A stretch of DNA of 64,000 bases from Rugosimonospora acidiphila (GCF_039543385.1 NZ_BAABJQ010000011.1:62001-126000); one strand, 5' to 3'. Shown: positions 34,679 to 43,974, counted from the stretch's first letter. The notes: generated by a model not told the origin, from the letters alone. Numbers and translations are program-made.

Positions 34679-35397
34679 TCCTCGGCGCCTCTGGGCAGGC
34701 GCAGCGCGTACCCGACGCCGCGCACGGTGTGGATCAGCGGAGGGGCAGCCTTATCGATCTTGCGGCGCAGGTAGTACACGTACGACTCGACGATGCGCCC
34801 TTCGCCACCGAAGTCGTAGCTCCACACCCGGTCGAGGATCTGCGCCTTGCTGACCACCCGGCCGGCGTTGGTCAGCAGGTACCGCAGCAGCTTGAACTCG
34901 GTGGGGGACAGGTCGATGAGCTTGCCGGCCCGGCGTACCTCGTGGGCGTCCTCGTCCATCTCCAGGTCGGCGTAGCGCAGCACCCCGTCGTCCGGCGTCG
35001 GGGTGGGCTCGGCGTGGGTGCGGCGCAGGATCGCCCGGATCCGCAGCACGACCTCTTCCAGGCTGAACGGCTTGGTCACGTAGTCGTCGCCGCCGACGGT
35101 CAGGCCGGAGATCCGGTCCTCCACCGAGTCGCGGGCGGTGAGGAACAGCACGGGCACCGGCCGCCCGCCCGAGCGCAGCCGCTGGGCAACCTGAAAGCCG
35201 TCCAGGTCGGGCAGCATGACATCCAGTACCACGAGATCGGGCTGGAACTCGGCGGCGGCCAGCAGTGCCTCGTTGCCGCCGCCGGCGGAACGGACATCGA
35301 AGTCGATCAGGCGTAGCGTCGCGGAGAGCAGTGCCGAGATGTTGGGCTCGTCGTCAACGACGAGCACCTTGGTCTGGCGGCTCGACACATCGGTCAC
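34675..35397 (-). CDS. OmpR-family response regulator
   Basis: 240 residues. The receiver domain has the acidic pair in LVVDDEPN, the phospho-acceptor Asp in LVVLDVMLPDLDGF, the Thr in LFLTARDS and the Lys in DDYVTKPFS. The winged-helix DNA-binding domain (about 140-235) has LSPTEFKLLRYLL and EGRIVESYVYYLRRKID. It forms a coupled pair with the sensor kinase gene, which it precedes. The divergent beta-lactamase-like gene across 179 bases is a possible target. Confidence 0.92.
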   Translation of the reverse strand: MTDVSSRQTKVLVVDDEPNISALLSATLRLIDFDVRSAGGGNEALLAAAEFQPDLVVLDVMLPDLDGFQVAQRLRSGGRPVPVLFLTARDSVEDRISGLTVGGDDYVTKPFSLEEVVLRIRAILRRTHAEPTPTPDDGVLRYADLEMDEDAHEVRRAGKLIDLSPTEFKLLRYLLTNAGRVVSKAQILDRVWSYDFGGEGRIVESYVYYLRRKIDKAAPPLIHTVRGVGYALRLPRGAEE

Positions 35398-35576
35398 CGC
35401 ACTCCACCCCCACGGTTCATCACTAGCCGGTCTAGCTGCAGTTACGGTGTACCGGCCGAAACTTGGAACTCCCTGTGAGGGTCCTGGAAGTTGGCGGCGA
35501 GCCGAGTTGATCTCGTTGACCTAATAGTGACCTTCCGTTTACCTAATGGGGACAATTCAGGTCCATTGTGGGGCCC

Positions 35577-36558
35577 ATGTCGCGTGCATCGGGACGGCCA
35601 GGCACGGTCGGAGCTGTGATCATCGCTATCGTGCTGGCCGGAGCGATGGTGATCATCTACGGCGTGTACGCCGGCCCGGGCGGCCAGAGCGCCTCCGCCA
35701 GCGGGACCACCACCTGGGGCGGCGCGTCCCCCAGCCCGTCCCCGTCGCCCAAGGTCGATCCGGCGATCGCCGTTCGCGCGGCGGTGGCGTCGTATCTCGG
35801 CCCGTCCGGCACCCACGCCGCGCTCGCCCTGCTCGACCAGGACACCGGCGAGAAGGTCCTCTACCAGCAGGACCAGCAGTTCGACACCGCCAGCATCATC
35901 AAGGTCGACATCCTGGCCACCGTGCTCTACCAGCACCAGCAGGCCAACCAGAAGCTGAGCTCGACCGAGGACGCCAACGCGGTCAAAATGATCACGCAGA
36001 GCGACAACGACGCGGCCACCGCCCTGTGGAACGACCTCGGCGGCGCCGACGGGCTCGCCGCCGCGAACCGGGTGTTCGGGCTCACCGAGACCGTCCCGGG
36101 CACGGACGGGTACTGGGGGCTGACCAAGACCACCGCCGCCGACCAGCTGCGGCTGCTGCAGGTGATCAGCAACCCGCCGGCCGCCAACACCCCGACCGAC
36201 CCGCCGGACGGCGCGCCGCCCGCCTCCGCGGCCGGCCACGGCACCCCCGGGCCGCTGGACGCGGCCAGCTGCGACTACATCTTCAGCCTGATGAACCGGG
36301 TGGAGAGCGATCAGCGCTGGGGGGGTTCCCGACGCCGCGAGCAAGCAGGCGACCAACGTGTACGTGAAGAACGGCTGGCTGTCCTACAGCGCCGACAACT
36401 ACAAATGGATCGTCAACAGCGTCGGCCGGATCATCGAGCCCGGGCACGACTGGCTGGTGGTGGTGCTGTCCAACTACCACCCCAGCGAGCAGAACGGCAT
36501 CGACCAGATCCAGCACGCGGCCGACCTCGCCGTGAACGGGCTGCGCTCGGCGTCCTGA
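35577..36558 (+). pseudogene. Beta-lactamase-like serine hydrolase, frameshifted in a G7 run
   Basis: Two frames together encode a class A beta-lactamase-like protein. The first (from ATG 35577) has an N-terminal membrane anchor (AVIIAIVLAGAMVIIYGVYA), a Ser/Pro linker, the catalytic SIIK motif (Ser106, Lys109) and the SDN motif in ITQSDNDAA. After a run of seven Gs at 36319-36325 the homologous sequence continues in another frame (VYVKNGWLSYSADNYKWIVN to the stop at 36558). Reading six Gs restores one frame of about 326 residues. As written, the first frame runs on into unrelated basic sequence. This is either a sequencing error in a homopolymer or a true inactivation. Confidence 0.75.
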
Positions 36559-36606
36559 GCGGCGAGAAGCAGGATCGGCGAGTTGGCGGCGGCCGATGCC
36601 TGACGT

Positions 36607-36640
36607 GTTACGGCCGGTAACCTTGCTGGCGCGGTAGTCT
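36607..36640 (+). promoter_or_regulatory. Putative promoter and operator of the MarR gene
   Basis: The inverted repeat GTTAC-GGCCG-GTAAC (36607-36621) lies just upstream of the hexamer TAGTCT (36635-36640), a plausible actinobacterial -10 element. The MarR-family gene starts 41 bases downstream. Autoregulation through this site is inferred. Confidence 0.4.
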
Positions 36641-36680
36641 GCCTGACCACGGCCCCGCAGTTCGAAGGGAGTGGCCGGTG

Positions 36681-37115
36681 ATGACCGCGCCGGTTGAAGC
36701 AGATCCCCATCTCGCGGCGCGCCTGCGCATAGCGGTGGCCCGTTTGTACCGGAGGATCCGGCTTAAGGCCGACATGGGCGTGTCGCCACTGCAGCTGTCC
36801 ACGCTGGCGTCGATCGAGAAGTACGGCCCGCTGCGGCTCGGTGAGCTGGCCGCCCGGGAGTCGATGACCGCGCCCACCATGACCCGGCTGCTGGCCCTGC
36901 TGGACGAGCGGGAGCTGATCGTACGCAGCCCGGATCCGGTCGACGCCCGGTCGACCAGGGTGGCGCTGTCCGAGGCCGGCGCCGCGCTGCTGGACGAGGT
37001 GCGCTCGCAGGGGACCGCGCTGCTCGACGCCTGGATGGCCCGCCTTCCCGAGGAGCAGCGGGCCGCGCTGGCCGCGGCGCTGCCGGCGCTCGAGGCGCTC
37101 GGCACCGAGGACTGA
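36681..37115 (+). CDS. MarR family transcriptional regulator
   Basis: 144 residues with the winged helix at about 30-105: VSPLQLSTLASIEKYGPLRL, ELAARESMTAPTMTRLLALL (recognition helix) and the wing RSPDPVDARSTRVALSEAG with the conserved D-x-R. GAAGGGAG precedes the start; a GTG one codon earlier is an alternative. It is followed 129 bases later by a VOC protein gene on the same strand, a possible target. The ligand is unknown. Confidence 0.88.
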   Translation: MTAPVEADPHLAARLRIAVARLYRRIRLKADMGVSPLQLSTLASIEKYGPLRLGELAARESMTAPTMTRLLALLDERELIVRSPDPVDARSTRVALSEAGAALLDEVRSQGTALLDAWMARLPEEQRAALAAALPALEALGTED

Positions 37116-37244
37116 GGCAGCCGGCCCGGCCGGTTGATGCTGTCGCACCCTCGCCCCCGCGCGGGCGTGGCCTACGGCACGCTCGGGCGCGCTGGCCGGC
37201 TGGCCGCCGTACCGTTGTGGTCACGTATCAGGAGGGACCCCACG

Positions 37245-37754
37245 ATGCCTATCCATCGCCTCAACCACGCGGTGCTCTACGTCCGTGACGTCGAGCGCAG
37301 CGTCGCCTTCTACCGTGACGTGCTGGGCTTCCGGGCGGTCACGACCGGCCCGGGCATGGCGTTCCTGCAGGCCCCCGACTCGAACAACGATCATGATCTC
37401 GGCCTGTTCGAGATCGGCGCGGCGGCCGGCCCGTCGCCGGCCGGGCGGTCCACGGTCGGCCTCTACCACCTGGCGTGGGAGGTCGACACCCTCGACGAGC
37501 TGGAGCGGCTGCGCGGGCTGCTGACCGGGGCCGGGGCGCTGGTGGGCGCGAGCGACCACGGCACGACCAAGAGCCTGTACGGCCAGGACCCGGACGGCCT
37601 GGAGTTCGAGATCGCCTGGATCATCCCGGCGGACCTGCTCGACGACGAGGCGCGCTCGGCCCGGATGCGCATCGGCCGCCTCGACCTGGACCGGGAAAAG
37701 GCCCGCTACGGCGGCCAGACCCGGGGCGGGATCGGCATCTCGATCAGCGCCTGA
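37245..37754 (+). CDS. VOC family (glyoxalase/extradiol dioxygenase-like) protein
   Basis: 169 residues with two beta-alpha-beta-beta-beta units. Candidate metal ligands are His in IHRLNHAVLYV, His in VGLYHLAWEV and Glu in LEFEIAWIIP, which fits the catechol 2,3-dioxygenase-like branch. Substrate unknown. AGGAGGGACC precedes the ATG. The stop codon lies within the first unit of a 57-bp tandem repeat. Confidence 0.85.
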   Translation: MPIHRLNHAVLYVRDVERSVAFYRDVLGFRAVTTGPGMAFLQAPDSNNDHDLGLFEIGAAAGPSPAGRSTVGLYHLAWEVDTLDELERLRGLLTGAGALVGASDHGTTKSLYGQDPDGLEFEIAWIIPADLLDDEARSARMRIGRLDLDREKARYGGQTRGGIGISISA

Positions 37755-37926
37755 GCGCAGCCGCAGCCGCTTTTTGGCGAGGCGAGCACAGGCTCTGGGG
37801 ATAGCGCCTGAGCGCAGCCGCAGCCGCTTTTTGGCGAGGCGAGCACAGGCTCTGGGGATAGCGCCTGAGCGCAGCCGCAGCCGCATTTTGGCGAGGCGAG
37901 CACAGGCTCCGGAGATAGCGCCTGAG
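37746..37926. repeat. 57-bp tandem repeat, three full copies plus a partial
   Basis: Units start at 37746, 37803 and 37860, with the first ten bases of a fourth at 37917. Units 1 and 2 are identical over nearly all 57 bases; unit 3 differs at a few. Each unit begins AGCGCCTGAGCGCAGCCGC, whose first nine bases are the final codons and stop of the VOC gene, so the array looks like duplication of a gene end. It lies between convergent genes. Confidence 0.9.
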
Positions 37927-37938
37927 GGCCGGCAACCG

Positions 37939-37968
37939 CGACCGGCCGCCGGGCCCGGCGGCCGGTCG
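37939..37968. terminator. Bidirectional terminator, 30-bp perfect palindrome
   Basis: Bases 37939-37968 are a perfect palindrome (arm CGACCGGCCGCCGGG). It lies five bases after the stop codon of the minus-strand kinase gene and downstream of the convergent VOC gene and its repeat array. Confidence 0.7.
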
Positions 37969-37973
37969 GTCGT

Positions 37974-40595
37974 TCACTTGCGCCGGTTGGTGCACACCTG
38001 GGGCGAGATCGCGTAGTCGGAGGCGCTGTAGATCGCCGCCACCGTGTAGCAGTAGTCGACGCTCGTGTTGACGCCGTCCTGGGTGTACGTGGTGGTGCCC
38101 GCGGGGACGCTGCCCACCAGCGCCGGCACGTTGGGCGCGGGCGCGCCGAGCACGTAGAACTGCACGGTGCCGTGGGCCGGATCGGTCCACGTCAGGGTGA
38201 TGCTGGTGTGCTTGTCGGTCAGCTTGACGTCGGTGGGCGCACCCTCGTGGGTGAGGTTGGCGGTGACCGTCGGGTTGGGCTTGCCCGTTGGGGGCTTGGC
38301 GGCCGGGGGTTTGCCCGCCGGGGGCTTGGCGGCCGACGGCTTGCCTGCCGGCGAGTTGACCGCGGTCGCCTGGGGCGACACGCCGGCCACGTTGGCCGAA
38401 TTGGGCTTGGACGAGTCGCCGCCCGCGGCGAACTTGATGCCGATGACCACGAACACGATCAGCCCAACGAAGGCGCCGATCGCGACCAGCGGTATCCGCG
38501 GCCGTTCCGAGTCGCGCGACCGGGGCCGGCCGGGCTTGACCGGGACCTTGCGGAATTCGAGCCCGGGCCGGGACGGAGGCGCCGGGTTGCCGAACCGGTC
38601 CCGGGGGATCTGGTCGTACGGCCCGCCCGACGACGGCGCGCCGGACATGGGGCCACCCATCATCGGCCCGTTCGACATCGGCGAGCCCGACATCGGTCGC
38701 GGGGCGAAAGGGTCGCCCGAGATCGGCGGTCCCGACAGCGGCGGCACCGACATGGGTGGTCCGGACATCGGCATGCCGGACATCGGCGGGCCGGACATCG
38801 GGGGGCCCGACATCGGGGGTCCCGACATCGGCTGGCCGGACGGGTAGCTGTACCCGCCTTCGCCGGGCCAGCCCAACTGACCTGGCGGGCTCGAGACCGG
38901 GCCGACCGGGTACGACGGGGTGGGCGGGGCGGAGACCGGTGCCTGGGTCTCGTGCGGCGGGGTGAGGGTGGGGCGCAACTCCGTCGGCCGAGTCAGCGCC
39001 GCGCCGTTCGAGACCTCCGCGGGCGGCAGATCGTGCGGCCCGGGCTCGTCCGGCTCCTCGTCGATGGGCCGCAGCAGGTCGTCGAGCGACATCCGGCCAT
39101 CGTCCGGCTCCTCTGCCGGCGGGTTGGCGTCCTCCTCGTGGTCCGGCCCGGCCGGCTGCGGGTCGGGCTCGGCCCCGTCGGCGGCTGGCTCACCGAAGGT
39201 TCCGGCGGAGGACTCAGCGGCCGGGCTGTCGTGCCACAGGATCGTGGAGGCGCCCGCCGCCTCCTTGGCCGCCGGATCGAGCACCGGAGCGGCCTGTTCC
39301 ACCACCGGCTCGTCGCGGCGGGTGGGTGCGGCCGACGGCCAGCGGAACGCGTCCCTGGGCGCGCTGGTCGGCGCCGCCGGCGGGGCCGACGCCATCGCCG
39401 CCGGCAGGTGCGGCACCACCGGTGGCTGGGGTGGGTACGCCTGCGGTTGAACGGGTGCCTGCGGCGGGGGCTGGTACGCCGGCGGCTGCGGCTGGTACGC
39501 CTGCGGCGGGGCGGGTGGCTGGGGCACCGCCGGTGCCTGCTGGGGGTACTCCTGCTGCGGGTACTCCTGCTGCGGATGAACCAGCGGCGAGTACGGCTGA
39601 GAGGGGTACCCCTGCAGCGGGTACTGCTGTCCGTACCCCTGCAGCGGGTACTGCTGGGCGTACTGCTGAGGCGGGTACTGCTGGGCGTACTGCTGCGGTA
39701 CCCCCGACATCGGCGCGCCGACCGGGCCGGCCGGCATGGCGGGCGGTGCCGAGGCGGGTGCGCCGGTCGGCGTGTTGTAGGCGTGGAATCGCAGGGCCTC
39801 GGCGAACGCCGCCGCGCTGGGGTGCCGGGCGGCCGGGTCCTTGGCCAGCGCGGTCAGCAACTCATGCTGCAGCCAACTGGGCACGTCCGGCCGGGGCACC
39901 GGCCGCGCCGGCTCGTTGAGCACCCGCTGGCGCAGGCTGTCCAGGTCGGTGCGCTTGGCATCGACGAACGGCGGCTGTCCGGTCAGCAACTGCCACATGG
40001 TCGAGGCGAGGCTGTACAGGTCGGAGGCCGCCGTCTGGTCGTCCTTGCGCATCGCCTCCGGCGACGCGTGGTGCGGCGTCATCCGGTTGACGCTCATGGT
40101 GCTGGACAGCATGTGCGGGGCGCGGGCGATGCCGAAGTCGGCAAGCGACGGACCGAACGCGGAGCGCAGGATGTTGGACGGCTTCACGTCCCGGTGCAGG
40201 ACGCCCACGTCGTGCGCGGCCTGCAGCGCCTCGGCGACCTTCATGCCGACGTCAACCACCTCGTCGACGGGCAGGGGGCCGCGCTGCCTGAGGATCTGCG
40301 CGTACGAGCCGCCGGGGCAGTACTCCATGACGATGTACGGGTTGCCGGCGCTGGTGGTACCGGTGTCGATGATGCCGACGATGTGCGGCTGGCTGGACAG
40401 CAGCACGGTCGTCTCCAGCTCGCGCTGGTACATCGCCTGCAGGGCGGAGTCCCCGTCGACGAGCAGCACCTTGATGGCCACGGTGCGCGACAACCTGGTC
40501 TGCACCGCACGGAACACCAGCGACGAGCTGCCGGTGCTGATCAGCGTCACATCGCCGTACCCGGGTAGGTCGGGTACCAGCGGCTCAATCGACAT
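37974..40595 (-). CDS. Receptor-type Ser/Thr protein kinase with Pro-rich region and FN3 domain
   Basis: 873 residues. The kinase domain (about 1-270) has the glycine loop ISTGSSSLVFRAV, Lys in TVAIKVLLVD, the catalytic loop VLHRDVKPSNIL, ADFGIA and SPEAM in place of APE. A long disordered region (about 275-690) has QQY/YPQQ repeats, Pro/Ala stretches and seven MSGPP-type repeats. One membrane helix (PLVAIGAFVGLIVFVVIGI, about 720) leads to an extracellular FN3-like domain (APTDVKLTDKHTSITLTWTD to the C-terminus). ATG 40595 (MSIEPLV) is preferred over 40607. It lies 148 bases downstream of an EccA-like fusion gene on the same strand, at the edge of a type VII-related region. Confidence 0.87.
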   Translation of the reverse strand: MSIEPLVPDLPGYGDVTLISTGSSSLVFRAVQTRLSRTVAIKVLLVDGDSALQAMYQRELETTVLLSSQPHIVGIIDTGTTSAGNPYIVMEYCPGGSYAQILRQRGPLPVDEVVDVGMKVAEALQAAHDVGVLHRDVKPSNILRSAFGPSLADFGIARAPHMLSSTMSVNRMTPHHASPEAMRKDDQTAASDLYSLASTMWQLLTGQPPFVDAKRTDLDSLRQRVLNEPARPVPRPDVPSWLQHELLTALAKDPAARHPSAAAFAEALRFHAYNTPTGAPASAPPAMPAGPVGAPMSGVPQQYAQQYPPQQYAQQYPLQGYGQQYPLQGYPSQPYSPLVHPQQEYPQQEYPQQAPAVPQPPAPPQAYQPQPPAYQPPPQAPVQPQAYPPQPPVVPHLPAAMASAPPAAPTSAPRDAFRWPSAAPTRRDEPVVEQAAPVLDPAAKEAAGASTILWHDSPAAESSAGTFGEPAADGAEPDPQPAGPDHEEDANPPAEEPDDGRMSLDDLLRPIDEEPDEPGPHDLPPAEVSNGAALTRPTELRPTLTPPHETQAPVSAPPTPSYPVGPVSSPPGQLGWPGEGGYSYPSGQPMSGPPMSGPPMSGPPMSGMPMSGPPMSVPPLSGPPISGDPFAPRPMSGSPMSNGPMMGGPMSGAPSSGGPYDQIPRDRFGNPAPPSRPGLEFRKVPVKPGRPRSRDSERPRIPLVAIGAFVGLIVFVVIGIKFAAGGDSSKPNSANVAGVSPQATAVNSPAGKPSAAKPPAGKPPAAKPPTGKPNPTVTANLTHEGAPTDVKLTDKHTSITLTWTDPAHGTVQFYVLGAPAPNVPALVGSVPAGTTTYTQDGVNTSVDYCYTVAAIYSASDYAISPQVCTNRRK

Positions 40596-40743
40596 ACGCG
40601 GGTCCACTCGGCCGGAGGCTATCAGGTGTCGTCGAGGCGGGCCACGGGCGCGGCCGGCGGAGTTCTCCTACCGTAATCGTCCTCGTACGGGTGATCGTAA
40701 CCGGCCGACGTGGGATGTCGGCGGAGCGGGGTGGGCGGCGCCG

Positions 40744-42423
40744 CTACCGGGTGGCGCCGAGCAGATCGTCGAGGACCAGAGTGCGCAGGTCATCGCGGTC
40801 CGGGACGCGGCCGAGCTTGCGCAGCCGGCCGGACTGCGCCTTGCGCATGCTCTCCAGCAGCCGGCGTGCCTCACGCGCGTTGCCGAAGTTCTGGTCGCGC
40901 TCGACCTGGCCGAACCACTCGCGCAGCGCGTCGTCGAGGCCGGCGGCGAGCAGGTAGTCGTCGCCGTGCGCGATGCGATTGACGATGAGCACCAACTCGT
41001 CGGGGCTGTAGTTCGCGAACTCCAGGGTCTTCGCGAAACGCGACGCCAGACCCGCGTTGGCGTCCAGGAACTCGAGCATCTCGCCGGTGTACCCGGCGAC
41101 GATGACGGCTATCGCGTCCCGGTGGTCCTCCATCAGCTTGACCAGCGTGTCGATGGCCTCCCGGCCGAAGTCCGCCCCGCCGCCGCTCGAGCGGGACAGG
41201 GTGTAGGCCTCGTCGATGAACAGCACCCCGCCGAGCGCCTCCTCGAACACGGCGTTGGTCTTCTCCGCGGTGTGGCCGATGTACTGGCCGACCAGGTCGC
41301 GCCGGGCGACCTCCTTGAACTTGCCGCCGGGAAGCACGCCGAGCGCCTTGAGTAGCTCGCCGTAGATCCGGGCCACGGTGGTCTTACCCGTTCCGGGCGC
41401 GCCGGTGAAGATGAGGTGGTGGCTGACCGCGCCGACGGCCAGCCCGGCATCGCGGCGCCACTCGTTGACCTGGATCTCGTCGATCAGCGCGCGCACCTCC
41501 TCCTTGACCCCGGCCAGGCCCACCATCGCGTCGAGCTGGGCGAGCAGCCGCTCGACCCGCTCCGGATCCTGCTGACCGGCGCCGTCGGGCTTGGCGTCGA
41601 CGGAGCGGGGCCCGACCGTGCCGCCGCGCGCCTCCACGATCTGCGGCGCGGCGCCCTCGTCCACCTGGATGCCCGGCGCGGCGCACTTCTCCACCGTGCA
41701 GCCCTCGATGAGCCCGCGGCAGCCCCGGCCCACCGTGATGCCGACGCCACCGGCGCCGACGATCTGGCAACTGCGCAGGGTAGGCGCGCTCTGGTGCGCG
41801 ATGGCGATGCCGATGTCGCCGGACTCGGCGACCTCGCAGTGCTCGAGCGTCGGCCGGGCGCCCTGGTACACGTACACGCCGCGGTAGCCGCTGCCGGTGA
41901 TGACCGTATCGCGGATGGTCGGATCCGCGCCGAGCCGCACGATGAGGCCGTCCTCGCCGACGTCGCGGATCTCGCACCGGTCGAGGGACCCGCCGGAGTC
42001 CTCGATGAGAATGCCGTACTGGCCGCCGGTCACCCTCACCTCGGTGGCCTCGATGACCGCGCCGTCGCTGACGCTGATCGCGGCGGCGAAGCGCGCGCTC
42101 GCCTCGCACTGGCGGATCCTCAGGCGGCCGCGCATGCTCGCGACGGCGGGTGCGTCGCCGGCGCGCACCGTCAATCCCTGCAGCGTGATCTGACTGTCAC
42201 GACAGGTGATAGTCGCCTGTCCGGGCGTCTCGGAGGTGATAATCACACTTCCGGGCTCGCCGCCCGCCACCAGACTCAGCCGGCGCCCCTGAAGCAGCAC
42301 CGTTTCGTTGTAGGTGCCGGGCGCGATGGTGATGACCGCGTCGTCGTCGGCGACCTCAAGCGCATCCTTAATCGTCGGGAGGGCGCCTGGCTGCCGTGGG
42401 GAGACCGACAAAGTTTGTGCCAT
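40744..42423 (-). CDS. Right-handed beta-helix fused to an EccA/CbxX-type AAA ATPase
   Basis: 559 residues. Residues 15-270 form a right-handed parallel beta-helix, with regular coils such as ADPTIRDTVITGSGYRGVYV and APTLRSCQIVGAGGVGITVG, resembling pectate-lyase-type helices. Residues 295-559 are a CbxX/CfqX AAA domain: Walker A TGAPGTGKTTVA (Lys347), Walker B GVLFIDEAYTL, arginine finger region ASRFAKTLEF. The AAA domain is that of EccA, the cytosolic ATPase of ESX secretion, whose usual N-terminus is a TPR domain rather than a beta-helix. A TAGAGT hexamer (42461-42456) and GGCGGAG precede the ATG. Neighbours suggest a role with secreted WXG-type proteins. Confidence 0.85.
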   Translation of the reverse strand: MAQTLSVSPRQPGALPTIKDALEVADDDAVITIAPGTYNETVLLQGRRLSLVAGGEPGSVIITSETPGQATITCRDSQITLQGLTVRAGDAPAVASMRGRLRIRQCEASARFAAAISVSDGAVIEATEVRVTGGQYGILIEDSGGSLDRCEIRDVGEDGLIVRLGADPTIRDTVITGSGYRGVYVYQGARPTLEHCEVAESGDIGIAIAHQSAPTLRSCQIVGAGGVGITVGRGCRGLIEGCTVEKCAAPGIQVDEGAAPQIVEARGGTVGPRSVDAKPDGAGQQDPERVERLLAQLDAMVGLAGVKEEVRALIDEIQVNEWRRDAGLAVGAVSHHLIFTGAPGTGKTTVARIYGELLKALGVLPGGKFKEVARRDLVGQYIGHTAEKTNAVFEEALGGVLFIDEAYTLSRSSGGGADFGREAIDTLVKLMEDHRDAIAVIVAGYTGEMLEFLDANAGLASRFAKTLEFANYSPDELVLIVNRIAHGDDYLLAAGLDDALREWFGQVERDQNFGNAREARRLLESMRKAQSGRLRKLGRVPDRDDLRTLVLDDLLGATR

Positions 42424-42587
42424 CGCTCCGCCTGCTCGGGATCGGGAGACGGCAAACTCTACCGCAGCCGCCGCCGCGCGAAGTCGGCCGCACCATCGCG
42501 GGTTCGGTATGGTCGTGCGTCGGCATGACGTACCGGGTCGGCATCACCCCAACCGGCCCGGGTGCGTCTTCGACTGGGGCGGCGGTA

Positions 42588-43949
42588 GTGGCACAACCAA
42601 CGTGGACACCGGCCAACGACGGCGAGACGGCGATGGCCGAGGCGTTGCTGCGCGGTGACGACAGGGCGTACTTCCAGGCGCTGGAGGGCGCGGCGCTCTA
42701 CCTCCCCGGACTGGGCGAGTCCGCAGGCCAGCAACCGGTCACGATGACGTCGAGCGAGCACACGTACCTGCTCGTGTTCACCTCGACCGAGGCGCTGGCC
42801 GACCGGTTGGAGGGCGTGGACTCCTTACTCACCACCAGCTATCCGGAGTTGCGAGCGAAGTGGCCGGATCCGGAGTGGTTGATGGCGCTCGATCCGGGCC
42901 TGCCCATTCAGGCGTTCATGCCGATAGGCCTGGTCACCGAGGGAGTTGCGGGTCGGGCGGCGTTTCCGGCCATACCGGCGGACGTGATGCCGGCCGAGGA
43001 CTCGGCCGAGCCGGTCGAGGAGCCTGCGCCGGTCGAGGAGCCTGCGCCGGTCGAGGACACGGTGCGGGTCGAGGAGCCGGACGTGCCGGTCGAGGAGTCG
43101 GAGGTGCCGGCAGGGTCGGTCGCGGCCCGGTCCGTGGGCGTCGCGCGGGTCGTGGCGCCGCCGCCGACCGAGCCGCGGCTGAAAATCGTGCCGCTCCGGC
43201 AGGTCGAGTCCTACCTGCGGGGGCAGTGGGCTCAGGTCAGCGGCCCGGTGTACCGGCACGCCGAGCTCGGCGACCCGCGTACCCCGGCCGACCTGTACGC
43301 GGCGAGCGCGGGAGCCTGCGGCGCCTTCCAACCCGGCGAACCGTGGGTGCACGTCATCCGCTGGGCGGCCGACTGCCCCGGGCTGTATCGCCCGGTGCCC
43401 ACCGGCGGCCCCGTCACCGTGCTCTGGGTCCGCGCGGCCACCCTGCCGCACGGGGCCCAACTGCACCGGCTGGGCCAGGCCGGGTCGAGCTGGGTCGCCA
43501 GCTTCGACGCCGATCTGCGGCGTTGGGTGGCGGCGCCGCAAACGGTCCGGCCCGAGCCGATGGCGGCACCACCGAGCGTGGTCAACGGCTACCGCGCCCG
43601 GTGGCAGGGGCGCGACTACGAGGCCACGCCCGACGGTGCGCTGCTCAGGCTGTACACGACCGGCCCCGAGCCCGGCTTCGAGGTGGTCTTCCCAGGACGG
43701 TACCGGCGGGTGATCCCGGCTCGGGACGCCGAGTGGTTCGGCTACGTGCGCACCGTCGCGATGCTGCGTGGGGAGCCGGTCGTGCTGCTCGTCGAGCGTG
43801 ACGGCCAGTCCCTCGTGGAGTACTGCGGCGACCTGCCGTACGGCCCGCAGTGGTGGCCGGCCGACCGGCCGGAGCCCGGTGTGTGCTGGGCCTGGGTCAG
43901 GCAGATGGAGCTGTCCGCCCCGCGCCAGGAGCGTTGGCCGGCGGCCTGA
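42588..43949 (+). CDS. SseB-like protein, fused four-part form
   Basis: 453 residues from GTG 42588, chosen because VAQPTWTPANDGETAM aligns with the start of the paralogue at 47535 (ATG 42525 is an alternative). Domain 1 (about 1-120) is SseB-like (YLLVFTSTEALADRL, WPDPEWLMALDPGLPIQAFMP). An acidic PVEEPAP linker follows, then a second conserved domain (RQVESYLRGQWAQ to ADLRRWV). The C-terminal domain (VNGYRARWQGRDYEATPDGA to WAWVRQMEL) corresponds to a separate protein in the paralogous pair at 47535-49168. SseB domains accompany secretion loci, but the function in actinobacteria is unknown. Divergent from the beta-helix/AAA gene. Confidence 0.7.
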   Translation: MAQPTWTPANDGETAMAEALLRGDDRAYFQALEGAALYLPGLGESAGQQPVTMTSSEHTYLLVFTSTEALADRLEGVDSLLTTSYPELRAKWPDPEWLMALDPGLPIQAFMPIGLVTEGVAGRAAFPAIPADVMPAEDSAEPVEEPAPVEEPAPVEDTVRVEEPDVPVEESEVPAGSVAARSVGVARVVAPPPTEPRLKIVPLRQVESYLRGQWAQVSGPVYRHAELGDPRTPADLYAASAGACGAFQPGEPWVHVIRWAADCPGLYRPVPTGGPVTVLWVRAATLPHGAQLHRLGQAGSSWVASFDADLRRWVAAPQTVRPEPMAAPPSVVNGYRARWQGRDYEATPDGALLRLYTTGPEPGFEVVFPGRYRRVIPARDAEWFGYVRTVAMLRGEPVVLLVERDGQSLVEYCGDLPYGPQWWPADRPEPGVCWAWVRQMELSAPRQERWPAA

Positions 43950-43974
43950 GCCGGGGCGGGCGCCGCCCCGGCTC
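43948..43974 (+). terminator. Hairpin terminator of the fused SseB gene
   Basis: GAGCCGGGGCGG and CCGCCCCGGCTC form a perfect 12-bp stem with a three-base loop. The left arm overlaps the stop codon. Confidence 0.65.

Noticed and set aside
37746..37926. CRISPR array
   Set aside because: The units are contiguous 57-bp copies without unique spacers, and no cas genes are nearby.
38172..40568. Plus-strand open frame of 798 codons opposite the receptor kinase
   Set aside because: Only Arg/Gly/His-rich antisense translation; the minus strand encodes a full kinase, membrane helix and FN3 domain.
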